Shown here in pieces: positions 9,736 to 19,232 of a stretch of 64,000 bases of DNA (positions are counted from its first letter, which is position 1; every line of letters starts with the position of its first letter). Made by a program: the position numbers and the translations under genes. Where the stretch lies: contig NZ_JAVXZY010000003.1 in NCBI RefSeq assembly GCF_032337115.1, positions 372,001 to 436,000 on the forward strand, written 5' to 3'. This DNA comes from Roseateles_C aquae (GTDB taxonomy: Bacteria; Pseudomonadota; Gammaproteobacteria; Burkholderiales; Burkholderiaceae_C). The notes below the pieces were generated by a model. That model was not told where the DNA came from. It saw only the letters and a program-made list of their open reading frames with translations, and made no database searches.

Positions 9736-10024
9736 TTAGGGAAGGTCTGCATAAGTCGGCGTGGGCCGTGGCAAGCACCAGCCATGGCCTGCCAAGGCGT
9801 GAGACGCAGCTCAGGCTGGTGGCCTGCGCAAGTCTCGCAACACCGGCAGGGTTTTGGCTGGTGCTTGCCCTGCGGGTTGAGAGAAAATGGGCCCCCACGG
9901 GCGTTGCGCTGCTCGGCTGTCGGGCCACCAGCCCGACCTTCGCAGCGCGCCTGAAATCACTGCTGTAGGGCCGCCCCTTTTCTCTCAACCACGGCCCACG
10001 CCGACTTATGCAGGCCTTCCTTAG
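9736..10024. mobile_element. IS5-type miniature inverted-repeat element, copy 2
   Basis: This non-coding element of 281 bp is flanked by TTAG on both sides (9736-9739 and 10021-10024). Its terminal inverted repeats match at about 31 of 33 positions: the left starts GGAAGGTCTGCATAAGTCGG and the right, reverse-complemented, GGAAGGCCTGCATAAGTCGG. The interior is related to copy 1 but carries about 70 extra bases. The right-hand TTAG contains the TAA stop of the AraC gene read on the other strand, so insertion kept that stop intact. No transposase is encoded. The 110 bp between the czcA stop and this element hold no gene. Confidence 0.9.
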
Positions 10025-10842
10025 CTGGCCTGCGCGTTCAAAGCCAGCCACGGCAGCCCCTCGTGCCTGGCCAGATCGCGCCGCACCGCGGCGGGGCTCA
10101 GGCCTGTGAGTGCGCGGAACTCGCGGACCAGATGGCCGGCATGGCTGAAGCCGCAGCGCTCGGCAATCTCGGCCAGGCTGCGGCCTTGTGACAGCTGGGC
10201 CAGGCTGTGATGCAGGCGCGCCATGCGCAGCTGCGCCTTGGGCGGCAGACCCAGCGTGTCCGTGATGCGGCGTTGCAACTGTCTGACGCTGGCGTCAGTG
10301 CAGCCGGCCCAGTCCCTTACGCAGGCGGCTTGCGTGGGAATCTGCGGTGGCGCTTGCCAGGGCAGGCGCGTCTGCGCCTGCTCGATCCACGCATGCAGCT
10401 GCTGCTCGATCAGCCAGACCTCAGCAGCCGTGCTGCTGGCCTCGCGCAGCCGGCTCATCAGCGCGCGGGCGACGCCACTGCCCAGCACCTCGGCGAGCGC
10501 GAAGCGTTGGTTCACCCAGTGGCTCGCCGGGCTGTTGAACAGCCAGCTGAGCACACCGGGGCGCAGCAGCACGGTGGTGATGGCCGGGTCGTTGCCATAG
10601 CTGCGGCGCGCTGGCTGCAGGCGCGGGCCCGCCAGTTCCAGTTCGGCCATGGGCCGGCGCGTGTCGGCGTCGACCCAGTCGCCGCGGTGCAGCACGGTCA
10701 GTGCACCCAGGCCATTGGCCGGGAAGCATTGCAGCGCCGGCAGGGCCGGGCCGTGGGCAGAGGGGCGCCGCACCGCAATCGCTTGAACAAAGGGCGCCAG
10801 GGCCGCGCTGGGCGGCAGGAGCTGGGTGCGGCTGGCCATCAT
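10021..10842 (-). CDS. AraC-family transcriptional regulator
   Basis: The 273-residue protein has a C-terminal AraC DNA-binding domain (about residues 165-265): VRQLQRRITDTLGLPPKAQLRMARLHHSL, then LAEIAERCGFSHAGHLVREFRALTGLSPAAVRRD, the two helix-turn-helix units. The N-terminal 150 residues resemble the DUF6597-type sensor region of bacterial AraC proteins. Its ATG overlaps the TGA of the DUF1501 gene, so it is the last gene of that operon and coupled to it. It may control the operon or other secreted products; the ligand is unknown. Its TAA stop sits inside the target duplication of the neighbouring mobile element. Confidence 0.88.
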   Translation of the reverse strand: MMASRTQLLPPSAALAPFVQAIAVRRPSAHGPALPALQCFPANGLGALTVLHRGDWVDADTRRPMAELELAGPRLQPARRSYGNDPAITTVLLRPGVLSWLFNSPASHWVNQRFALAEVLGSGVARALMSRLREASSTAAEVWLIEQQLHAWIEQAQTRLPWQAPPQIPTQAACVRDWAGCTDASVRQLQRRITDTLGLPPKAQLRMARLHHSLAQLSQGRSLAEIAERCGFSHAGHLVREFRALTGLSPAAVRRDLARHEGLPWLALNAQAS

Positions 10843-12170
10843 CAGGACATGAATCCTAGATCCTGTGGGCTGAAGGCCGCCAGTGCCGGAAAGGCCGCAT
10901 TCAGGGCCGGGTTGTCCAGCCCGAACCAGCGCGCCAGCGTGGCGCCGAACTGCTCCAGCGAGGTGCTGGGGATCAGCACGCCGCGGCTGCCGAAGTCGTC
11001 GCTGCCGCCGAGCGCCGGTGTCGGGAAACGGCCATAGACCTGGGTGCCGCGCACGGCGCCACCGAGGATCAGATGGTGATTGCCCCAGCCATGGTCGGTG
11101 CCCGAGCCGCTGGGCTGCAGCGAGCGGCCGAACTCGCTCTGTGTGAAGCTGGTCACCAGCGAGGCCACGCCCAGCTCGACCGTTGCGGCGTGGAAAGCGG
11201 CCAGCGCCTCGCCGAGCTGGCGCAGCAGGTCCCAGTGCTGCCAGCTCTGGTTGCTGTGCGTGTCGAAGCCGCCCAGCTGGACGAAGAAGACCTGGCGCTT
11301 GACGCCCACGGTGCCGCGCAGCGCGATGATGCGCGCCACCTGCTGCAGCTGGCGACCCAGATCGGTGCCGGGAAAGACCGTGTTCACGCTGCCATTGCCG
11401 CTGTTGCGCAGCAGCGTGCCCAGGCTCAGCGCGTCGCGCCGCACCTGGTTGGCCGCCTGGATCAGGCGCACGCCGCCGTCCAGCGCCAGGATCTCGTTGA
11501 GCGCCTGGCTGCGCGCGGCGCTGGCGCTGGCCGGCCAGGTGCTCATGCCGCTGACGTCGAGATTGAAGCCCGGGATCAGGCTGGCGCTGGGCACCTGCGC
11601 GCCGCTGGCGAACAGCGCGCCACCGGCCATCGAGATCGCCGCCGGGAAGCGCGCGCTGCCATTGCGCGCCAGCAGCGCGTCGGCGCTGCGTCCGCCCCAG
11701 CCGGTGCCGCCGCCACTGCCGTTGCCGGCCTGGGTCTGCAGCATCTGGTCCGAGTGCGAGAACAGATTGGCCGGCAAGGTGGCCGTGCCGGCCAGCACCT
11801 GGGCGCGCGTGGTCGGCGCCAGCAGCGGCCCGAGATTGGCGATGAGCGCGAGCCGGCCCTGCGCCCACAGCGGGTGGATCGCCTGCAGCCCCGAGTTGAG
11901 TGCGTAGGGCACACCGTCACGGGTGCTGATCGGCAGCAGGCCGGCCGATTGGTCGGGCAGGGCCAGGCCGCCACGGATCTGGCGGTAGGCTGCATAGGCC
12001 GTGGGTTCCTGCGGCACCAGCAGGTTGTGGCCATCACAGCCGCCGGCCAGGAAGACACAGACCAGGGCGCGGTAGTCCTCGCTGGTCTGGCCCATGGCGG
12101 GCAGGGCGGGGGCGGCGGTCAGCGCGCAGGCGGCGCGCAGCAGGGCGCGGCGGGTGGTGTTGCGATCCAT
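10842..12170 (-). CDS. DUF1501 secreted protein (sulfatase-like fold)
   Basis: The 442-residue protein has an N-terminal twin-arginine-like signal (TRRALLRAACALTAAPALPAMG), consistent with Tat export. The mature part has DUF1501 hallmarks: VCVFLAGGCDGHNLLVP near residue 40, FVQLGGFDTHSNQ near 275 and SEFGRSLQPSGSGTDHGWGNHHLILGGAVRG near 310. These contain the Asp/His residues of an alkaline-phosphatase-like core. DUF1501 is nearly always paired with DUF1800, as here with 11 bp between the genes. The pair's function is unsettled, with export or handling of extracellular polymers or metals proposed. AAGGGG precedes the ATG. Confidence 0.9.
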   Translation of the reverse strand: MDRNTTRRALLRAACALTAAPALPAMGQTSEDYRALVCVFLAGGCDGHNLLVPQEPTAYAAYRQIRGGLALPDQSAGLLPISTRDGVPYALNSGLQAIHPLWAQGRLALIANLGPLLAPTTRAQVLAGTATLPANLFSHSDQMLQTQAGNGSGGGTGWGGRSADALLARNGSARFPAAISMAGGALFASGAQVPSASLIPGFNLDVSGMSTWPASASAARSQALNEILALDGGVRLIQAANQVRRDALSLGTLLRNSGNGSVNTVFPGTDLGRQLQQVARIIALRGTVGVKRQVFFVQLGGFDTHSNQSWQHWDLLRQLGEALAAFHAATVELGVASLVTSFTQSEFGRSLQPSGSGTDHGWGNHHLILGGAVRGTQVYGRFPTPALGGSDDFGSRGVLIPSTSLEQFGATLARWFGLDNPALNAAFPALAAFSPQDLGFMS

Positions 12171-12181
12171 GGAAGGCCCCT

Positions 12182-14335
<2,154 letters not shown>

Positions 14336-14679
14336 GGATGTCTCCGTGACATGAGCCCGTGGACCGCAGCAAGCTCCGTGCCGCCTGGCCTGCCTGCCGG
14401 GGCTGCCGCGTTTGTGTCGCCACGGCAGCGTGGCAATGGACAGAGGCTGGCAGCGCTGAGCGACAAAATTTGGCCGGGGGTCAATTTGTGTCGCCCGGCC
14501 AGCATCGCATTGGCCGAAATCTGCAATCGCAAGCAATTGCAAGCTGCTGTGTCGGCCTGTGCCGAGAGCGCCGGGCCTGGCGGCTGCGCTCAGCGTTGGG
14601 GCGCTTCGTCACACAGCTCCGCGCGATCCGCTGGCCCTGGCGCACAGTGGTGGACCTCAGCTACTTCGCCCTCCCGAGC
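14336..14679. promoter_or_regulatory. Divergent intergenic region between the DUF1800 operon and an NTF2-like gene
   Basis: These 344 bases have no supported gene. They must carry promoters for both directions. An imperfect dyad (CGACAAAATT, 11-base spacer, AATTTGTGTCG) lies at about 14460-14492 and could be an operator. No clear sigma-70 boxes could be assigned by eye. Confidence 0.35.
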
Positions 14680-15207
14680 ATGCAAAGCTTCGCCCACGCC
14701 CTCCTGTGCCTTGCCCTCTCCACCAGTGCCGCCATCGCCGCGCCGACGGAGGCGTCCAAGGACTCGCCGCCGCGCTACACCCAGGCTTCGGCACAGACCC
14801 GCGACATCGCCGAGCGCTACTTCCAGGCCTATCTGCGCAAGGACTGGGCGCAGCTGGAACCGCTGATGGCCGAGCAGATCCAGTTTCGCGACACCACGGC
14901 CGCGCTGGTCTTCGGCACGCTGGACCAGGCCGGCAAGCCGCGCCTGACGCAGTACCTCCGCCAGGTCTACCCCTACATCGAGACGCATGAGTTCAAGCTG
15001 GAACGCAGCTTCTTCGCCGGCCAGCAGGCGGTCTTCGTCGGTGTCTCGGACTGGAGCTTTGCGCCGCCCGGAACGCCTGCGGTGCGCAGCCGCACGCCGA
15101 TCGTGATTGCGCTGCAGGTGCAGGGCGGCCAGGTGATCGAGCATCTGGAGATGGGCGATCTGCAGGGCTATGTCGAGGCAGCGCGGCTGGCGGGCGCCAC
15201 CAAGTGA
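14680..15207 (+). CDS. NTF2-like (SnoaL-type) exported protein
   Basis: The 175-residue protein has a signal peptide (MQSFAHALLCLALSTSAAIA). An NTF2-like fold is suggested by RDIAERYFQAYLRKDWAQLEPLMAEQIQFRDTTA near residue 40, followed by a run of beta strands (TPIVIALQVQGGQVIEHLEMGDLQGY) at the end, as in nuclear-transport-factor-2 family proteins with a cone-shaped ligand pocket. Enzyme or binding roles in this fold vary, and no specific substrate can be inferred. The start was chosen because the signal peptide begins there. It is monocistronic, followed by 144 bases without a gene. Confidence 0.75.
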   Translation: MQSFAHALLCLALSTSAAIAAPTEASKDSPPRYTQASAQTRDIAERYFQAYLRKDWAQLEPLMAEQIQFRDTTAALVFGTLDQAGKPRLTQYLRQVYPYIETHEFKLERSFFAGQQAVFVGVSDWSFAPPGTPAVRSRTPIVIALQVQGGQVIEHLEMGDLQGYVEAARLAGATK

Positions 15208-15351
15208 GCACTGCATAGCGAAGCGGCGCGGCTCAACATGGCCAGCCCGTTGGAGGCCAGATCAACGGGCAGATGTTGAACGTCGGCGCTTCATCGGTGC
15301 GGCTGGGGCCGATGCAACAATCGGCCCCGATCCGCAGCCGACCGTAGCACC

Positions 15352-15899
15352 ATGACAACGCGCTCGACAGAGGGCCTTCAACTGCGCAGCGCATGCCACG
15401 AGGATGCGCTGTGCCTCGCCGTGCTGGCCATGCAGGTCTTTCTCGACACCTATTCTCGACACCTATGCCACCGACGGTATACGCCCGGCCCTGGCACGCG
15501 AGGTGCTCTCCAGCTATTCAGAGAGGCCTTCGCCGAGCAGCTGGGAGACCCGAACCAGCTCCTGCTGGTGGCCGAGCTGAACGGGCATCTGGTCGGCTTG
15601 GCGCAGCTCGGGCTCGGGCATGCCATGAGCTCGCGCCAGAAGGTGTGCCGGCCGAGCTGCTGCGCTCGTATGTGCAGGCGCCTTTCACCGGCTCCGGTGT
15701 GGGCAGCCAGCTGCTGGCACGGGCCGAGCAGGCTGCGGCAGCGCAAGGTGTCTCGGTGCTGTGGCTGAGCTCCTGGGTGCACAAGCTCCGTGCGCGGGCC
15801 TTCTATCAGCGCCGTGGCTACGCCGACCATGGGCTCCTGCAGTTCGAGTTCGAAGGCGAAACGCATGAGAACCGTGTCTGCGCCAAGCGGCTGGCGTGA
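15352..15899 (+). pseudogene. GNAT acetyltransferase, broken by three frameshifts
   Basis: Pieces of one GNAT protein lie in three frames. The first frame gives LRSACHEDALCLAVLAMQVFLDTY. The second gives ATDGIRPALAREVLSSYSE after a 13-bp tandem duplication. The first frame resumes with AFAEQLGDPNQLLLVAELNGHLVG. The third begins after a lost base in GHAMSS (expected GHAHELAPEG) and reads through VPAELLRSYVQAPFTGSGVGSQLL and the C-terminal acetyl-CoA fold to a stop. The intact parent would be about 175-180 residues. The C-terminal motif GSGVGSQLL is the acetyl-CoA pyrophosphate loop. Three separate lesions argue for real decay more than one sequencing error. Confidence 0.82.
15441..15466. repeat. 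13-bp perfect tandem duplication inside the GNAT pseudogene
   Basis: TCTCGACACCTAT occurs twice back to back (15441-15453 and 15454-15466). Removing one copy restores the reading frame VFLDTYATDG expected for the family. Confidence 0.95.
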
Positions 15900-15956
15900 C
15901 CCTGGCCCGCTGCGCCACATTGGTACAACCGTATTGGACACCGCGCCAGAAACGCC

Positions 15957-16394
15957 ATGAACCGTCGGATGCACTTCACCTGCAGCACCGCCTTCGTCAC
16001 CGTGCTGGCCCTGCTGGTATCGCTGGGCACGCAAGTGCTGCTCGGCGCCATCACGCCGGTCTGGCTCTTCGATGGGCCGGGAGACTCGTCCAGCGGCGTG
16101 GTGCTGATTGCGGGCGTCAGCTCCTTCTGGCGCGCTGACGCGATCATCCGGGCACTGTCCTTCGGCCTGGGCTCGGCGATCGCCTGTCTGCTGGCGCGAC
16201 GCCTCTCCTGGCTGCTGGTGCTGCTCCTGACCGGCATGGCCACCATAGCGACCGCCTTCGCACAGTTTCCGCGGCCGGCGACGCACGAGCAGCTGATGGT
16301 CTGGAGCGCTGCGGCGCCCTTGGCCAGCTTGCTGCTCGCCATGGCGCTGCGTGCCTGGCGTGGCGCTGCAGGCGATGAACCCGAAGCCTGCTGA
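15957..16394 (+). CDS. Small four-helix membrane protein, unknown function
   Basis: The 145-residue protein has four hydrophobic segments (about residues 10-32, 45-55 weak, 64-100 and 115-132) separated by short loops, with a charged C terminus. No known domain is recognised. Its ATG follows the GNAT pseudogene by 57 bases. Its codon use and GC content match the neighbours, which supports a real gene, but no ribosome site is obvious. Confidence 0.6.
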   Translation: MNRRMHFTCSTAFVTVLALLVSLGTQVLLGAITPVWLFDGPGDSSSGVVLIAGVSSFWRADAIIRALSFGLGSAIACLLARRLSWLLVLLLTGMATIATAFAQFPRPATHEQLMVWSAAAPLASLLLAMALRAWRGAAGDEPEAC

Positions 16395-16577
16395 TCCGCG
16401 GCACTGGCCCGATTGAATGAGCTTTTCCTTGCTCCGTACCGCTGGCTTTCCTGTCCGCGCGACGTGCGTGCCTGTGACATGCTCCAGGTCTCGACACTCA
16501 AAAGCGCCCGCGAGCGGTGGGGCAGGCGTAGCCTGGCCGCTTGCCGCCTGACGCGCGTTCAAGGAGCATCCACCAAC

Positions 16578-16796
16578 ATGAGCGACACAGAGAAGATCAA
16601 GGGCCCGGCCTCCTACTTTCCCTCGATCGAAAAGAAGTACGGCCAGCCTATCGCCCACTGGCTGACGCTGGTCAGCGGCCTGGACGGCATGAAGCACATG
16701 GAAATGGTCGCCTGGCTGAAGGGCGAGCACGGCATGGGGCATGGACATGCCAATGCCATCGTCGCCCATGTGCTGGCGCAAAAGGCCAAGGGCTGA
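16578..16796 (+). CDS. DUF4287 domain small protein
   Basis: The 72-residue protein reads PASYFPSIEKKYGQPIAHWLTLV and then KHMEMVAWLKGEHGMGHGHANAIVAHVL, the full DUF4287 pattern. This is a small helical domain whose conserved tail (LK..HG.GHGHANALV) is widespread in proteobacteria and actinobacteria. The start ATG has AAGGAG eleven bases upstream. The molecular role is unknown. It is convergent with the next gene, with 52 bases between them. Confidence 0.88.
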   Translation: MSDTEKIKGPASYFPSIEKKYGQPIAHWLTLVSGLDGMKHMEMVAWLKGEHGMGHGHANAIVAHVLAQKAKG

Positions 16797-16848
16797 AGGG
16801 CGAGGGCAAACCGACAAGCGCGGGCTGATTTTGCCCCGCCGGCGCGGC

Positions 16849-17625
16849 TTATTTCGTGACCACAAACGCCGTCTGGTCCACGCCGGTATTGCCGGTCTTG
16901 GGATCGTAGGCGTAGACGGTGACGTGGTAGTTGCCCGGCGAATCCGGTTGGAACTTGGCGGCAAAGCTGTTCATGGTGCTGCCCATCTGCAGCGGCACAC
17001 TCTGATAGGGCCGTCCGTCCTTGTTGATCAGTGCGCTGACCTCGAGCTTCTGACCATCCCAGATGCCGCCGGGCGTGATGATGCAACCGCACATCATCAC
17101 CACATTGGCGCGGATCTCATACGGCGCCTGGGCCAGCGGGATGTAGCCATGCGTGCCCGGGCTTTGCAGATCGACGATCATGCCGGGGATCTCGACCACC
17201 AGCCCGTCGCCGCTGATCGGCTTGCCGGGCACCAGCCAGGTCTGCGTCTGCGACAACGTGCGCGCCTGGCGCTTGATATAGGGCGCCAGCACTTCAATCG
17301 TCAGCAACTGCGGGCGCTCCAGTGGCAGGCTGGCCTTGAAGGCTGCCGTACCGGCATCGGCGATCGGCTTGTAGCGCTCACGCGGCGTGCTCATGATCAG
17401 CTCGGTATTGCCGGTGCCGCCCTCGGTCAGCCCCTCGGCCAGCAGCTTGCCGCTGTCGGCATCCTTGATGCGCACCCAGGCACCGCCGACCGACGAGCCG
17501 ATGAACTTGCCGTCGCGTGCCTTGGCACGCACGACGATCTCGGTGGCAATCAGTTCAGCGCTGTGTGCCGTGGCTGTGAGCATTGGCAGGGCGGCGCAAA
17601 CAAGAGCAGCGATCCGGTGACGCAT
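16849..17625 (-). CDS. Exported beta-rich protein of unknown function
   Basis: The 258-residue protein has a signal peptide (MRHRIAALVCAALPMLTATAHSAE). The mature part is beta-rich: an Ig-like opening (IVVRAKARDGKFIGSSVGGAWVRIKD), a central MCGCIITPGG motif with two cysteines near residue 180, and a C-terminal Ig-like strand set (FQPDSPGNYHVTVYAYDPKTGNTGVDQ). The Cys-x-Cys site could bind metal or heme, but this is not shown. A 7-bp dyad (GGACCAC-G-GTGGTCC) lies 40 bases before the start and may be an operator. An in-frame ATG six codons earlier is less likely because the signal peptide would be delayed. Confidence 0.65.
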   Translation of the reverse strand: MRHRIAALVCAALPMLTATAHSAELIATEIVVRAKARDGKFIGSSVGGAWVRIKDADSGKLLAEGLTEGGTGNTELIMSTPRERYKPIADAGTAAFKASLPLERPQLLTIEVLAPYIKRQARTLSQTQTWLVPGKPISGDGLVVEIPGMIVDLQSPGTHGYIPLAQAPYEIRANVVMMCGCIITPGGIWDGQKLEVSALINKDGRPYQSVPLQMGSTMNSFAAKFQPDSPGNYHVTVYAYDPKTGNTGVDQTAFVVTK

Positions 17626-17887
17626 GAAAGTTCCTGGAATCATTGTGGCGGGGCGAAGCGGGTAGGACCACGGTGGTCCGGATGGTGTCCATGCTGACGA
17701 CAGGACAGCGTGGGCAGCAGTTTCGCAGCATCCTGACGGCGCAAAGGCGCGGACCGAACCATAGCCTGTCTGGCGACCAGCTTGTGCGTTGTTCGCGCTT
17801 CAACTGCGCCTTTGCATGCCGCAAGTCAGACTGGGTTTCGACCCAACACTCGGTGCGCGGGCGCAGGACGCACAGGCCCGCGCGCAG

Positions 17888-18727
17888 CTATTGCAGCGCT
17901 TCCCTCAGGTAGCGATCGACAAGCCCTTCGGCCTTCATCTGCTTGAGCGTCGTGCCCAGTCGCACGGCGAAGTCGGCGTGCTTGGCAAGGACGTAGGCGT
18001 TCAGCGGCACTGGGGGCGCAGCATCGAAGAGCTTGTACAGCTGCTTGTGCTCCGACATGCTGTGCGACAGACGTTCATTGAACATCTCGCTGCTGACTTC
18101 GCAGAACAGCTGCGCACGGCCCAGCCGCAGCATTTCAAGACCATGGGCAGTGGAGGTGACGACGTTTAGCCGTTCGGCGGGCAATCTGCCTTGCAGCAGC
18201 TTTTCGCAACCGACGACGCCACGGTGATAGATCACCTGTTGCTGCCCGCGCAACACGGCTTCTACGCTGCCGAGCTCCGGCATTGGCCGCACGGCATAGA
18301 AGCTGAACACGGCAGACAGCAAGGACGTTTCCACCTTGACCATCTCGGGATGTTCGGCAGCGTAGGCAGGCGTCCGACTGAACTCGCCGTCAATGCTGCC
18401 GTTCTGGGTCATCAGTGCCAGGCGCTTGAGCGGCGCTTCGACCACTTCGATCTGCATGCCCATTCGGCGCAGCGCTTCGGTGTAGACCTGTCGCATCCAT
18501 TTGCCCAGCGGCGAGCTCGGACTAGAAGGCGTGCCAAAGACAAAAGGTCTTGCAGGCTGTGCCACGACCGCGCCAGGAAGCTGCAGCGCAAGGCCGACGC
18601 ATAGCCCGGTCAGGACGACGCTGCTGCGCCGTGTCAAACCGCTTGTGAGGACACGGCGGAGCGCGTGTTTCACTGTGGCGGCCATCGTCATGTCTGCCGC
18701 TGCTGAGCGATTGGCCACCCGTTCCAT
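17888..18727 (-). CDS. Periplasmic solute-binding protein (SBP_bac_3-like)
   Basis: The 279-residue protein has an unusually long leader before a hydrophobic core (SSVVLTGLCVGLALQLPGAVVAQ), so the true start may be an internal ATG about 12-15 codons in. The mature part follows the family 3 binding-protein pattern of bacterial orphan sensors: GKWMRQVYTEALRRMGMQIEVVEAPLKRLALMTQNGSIDGEFSRTP, then a second lobe and a C-terminal helix. No transporter genes are adjacent, as is common for this orphan group. The ligand is unknown. The 262 bases downstream of it hold no gene. Confidence 0.75.
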   Translation of the reverse strand: MERVANRSAAADMTMAATVKHALRRVLTSGLTRRSSVVLTGLCVGLALQLPGAVVAQPARPFVFGTPSSPSSPLGKWMRQVYTEALRRMGMQIEVVEAPLKRLALMTQNGSIDGEFSRTPAYAAEHPEMVKVETSLLSAVFSFYAVRPMPELGSVEAVLRGQQQVIYHRGVVGCEKLLQGRLPAERLNVVTSTAHGLEMLRLGRAQLFCEVSSEMFNERLSHSMSEHKQLYKLFDAAPPVPLNAYVLAKHADFAVRLGTTLKQMKAEGLVDRYLREALQ

Positions 18728-18749
18728 GCTTCCTTACGCTCCGTTGCCG

Positions 18750-19130
18750 CTACGCCGCGTACTGTATACGCGTAATCGCAGCGCCGGATGGGCACAGTGA
18801 GCGCTGGTCGAGGGCGAGGCCCTGGCCGCTGACGGCGGCGACCAGCAGGGCGTTGTTGCCGTCGTTGAGCAGGCCGCTGCGCGAGGCGGGCAGGGTGGCG
18901 CAGCTTCGGCCAGGCAGCGGTGCCGGTCGGGGTGGTCGGCGTCATCCAGTAGCGGGCAGTGGGTCAGTGCGCTGGGCTGGGCTAACGGTTGTATGGCGCG
19001 GATCAGGCTGGGGTGCAGACCGGCGTCATCGCGGTGCCGAACAAGCGGCGGGCCCAGGCGATGGCGGCCGGGCCGGCCCTGAAGCGTGGCAAGCGGATGG
19101 CGTGCCGCGGCTGCTGCACAGCGGCCAGAC
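18750..19130 (-). pseudogene. LysR-family regulator remnant (effector-binding half, GcvA-like)
   Basis: Three reading frames on this strand together spell part of a LysR effector domain. They are ARRLFGTAMTPVCTPA, then HPSLIRAIQPLAQPSALTHCPLLDDADHPDRHRCLAEA, then ATLPASRSGLLNDGNNALLVAAVSGQGLALDQRSL up to a TAG at 18752. The order and the NNALLVAAVSGQGLAL segment resemble GcvA-type regulators. At least two frameshifts separate the pieces, and the helix-turn-helix half is missing. The 500-base stretch between the binding-protein gene and the Lnt-like gene has no other coding signal. Confidence 0.55.
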
Positions 19131-19232
19131 CGGTTATGTCGCTGCCGGTCGCATCCACGATGCCCAGGGCCTGGACGATTCGCAAGCTCGCCGAGGTGCA
19201 CGGGCGCTCAGCGACGCAGCAGCGCCAAGGGC

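Noticed and set aside
17665..17679. Dyad GGACCAC-G-GTGGTCC upstream of an unknown exported protein
   Set aside because: Short dyads of this size occur by chance in GC-rich DNA. It is mentioned under the gene but not given its own entry.
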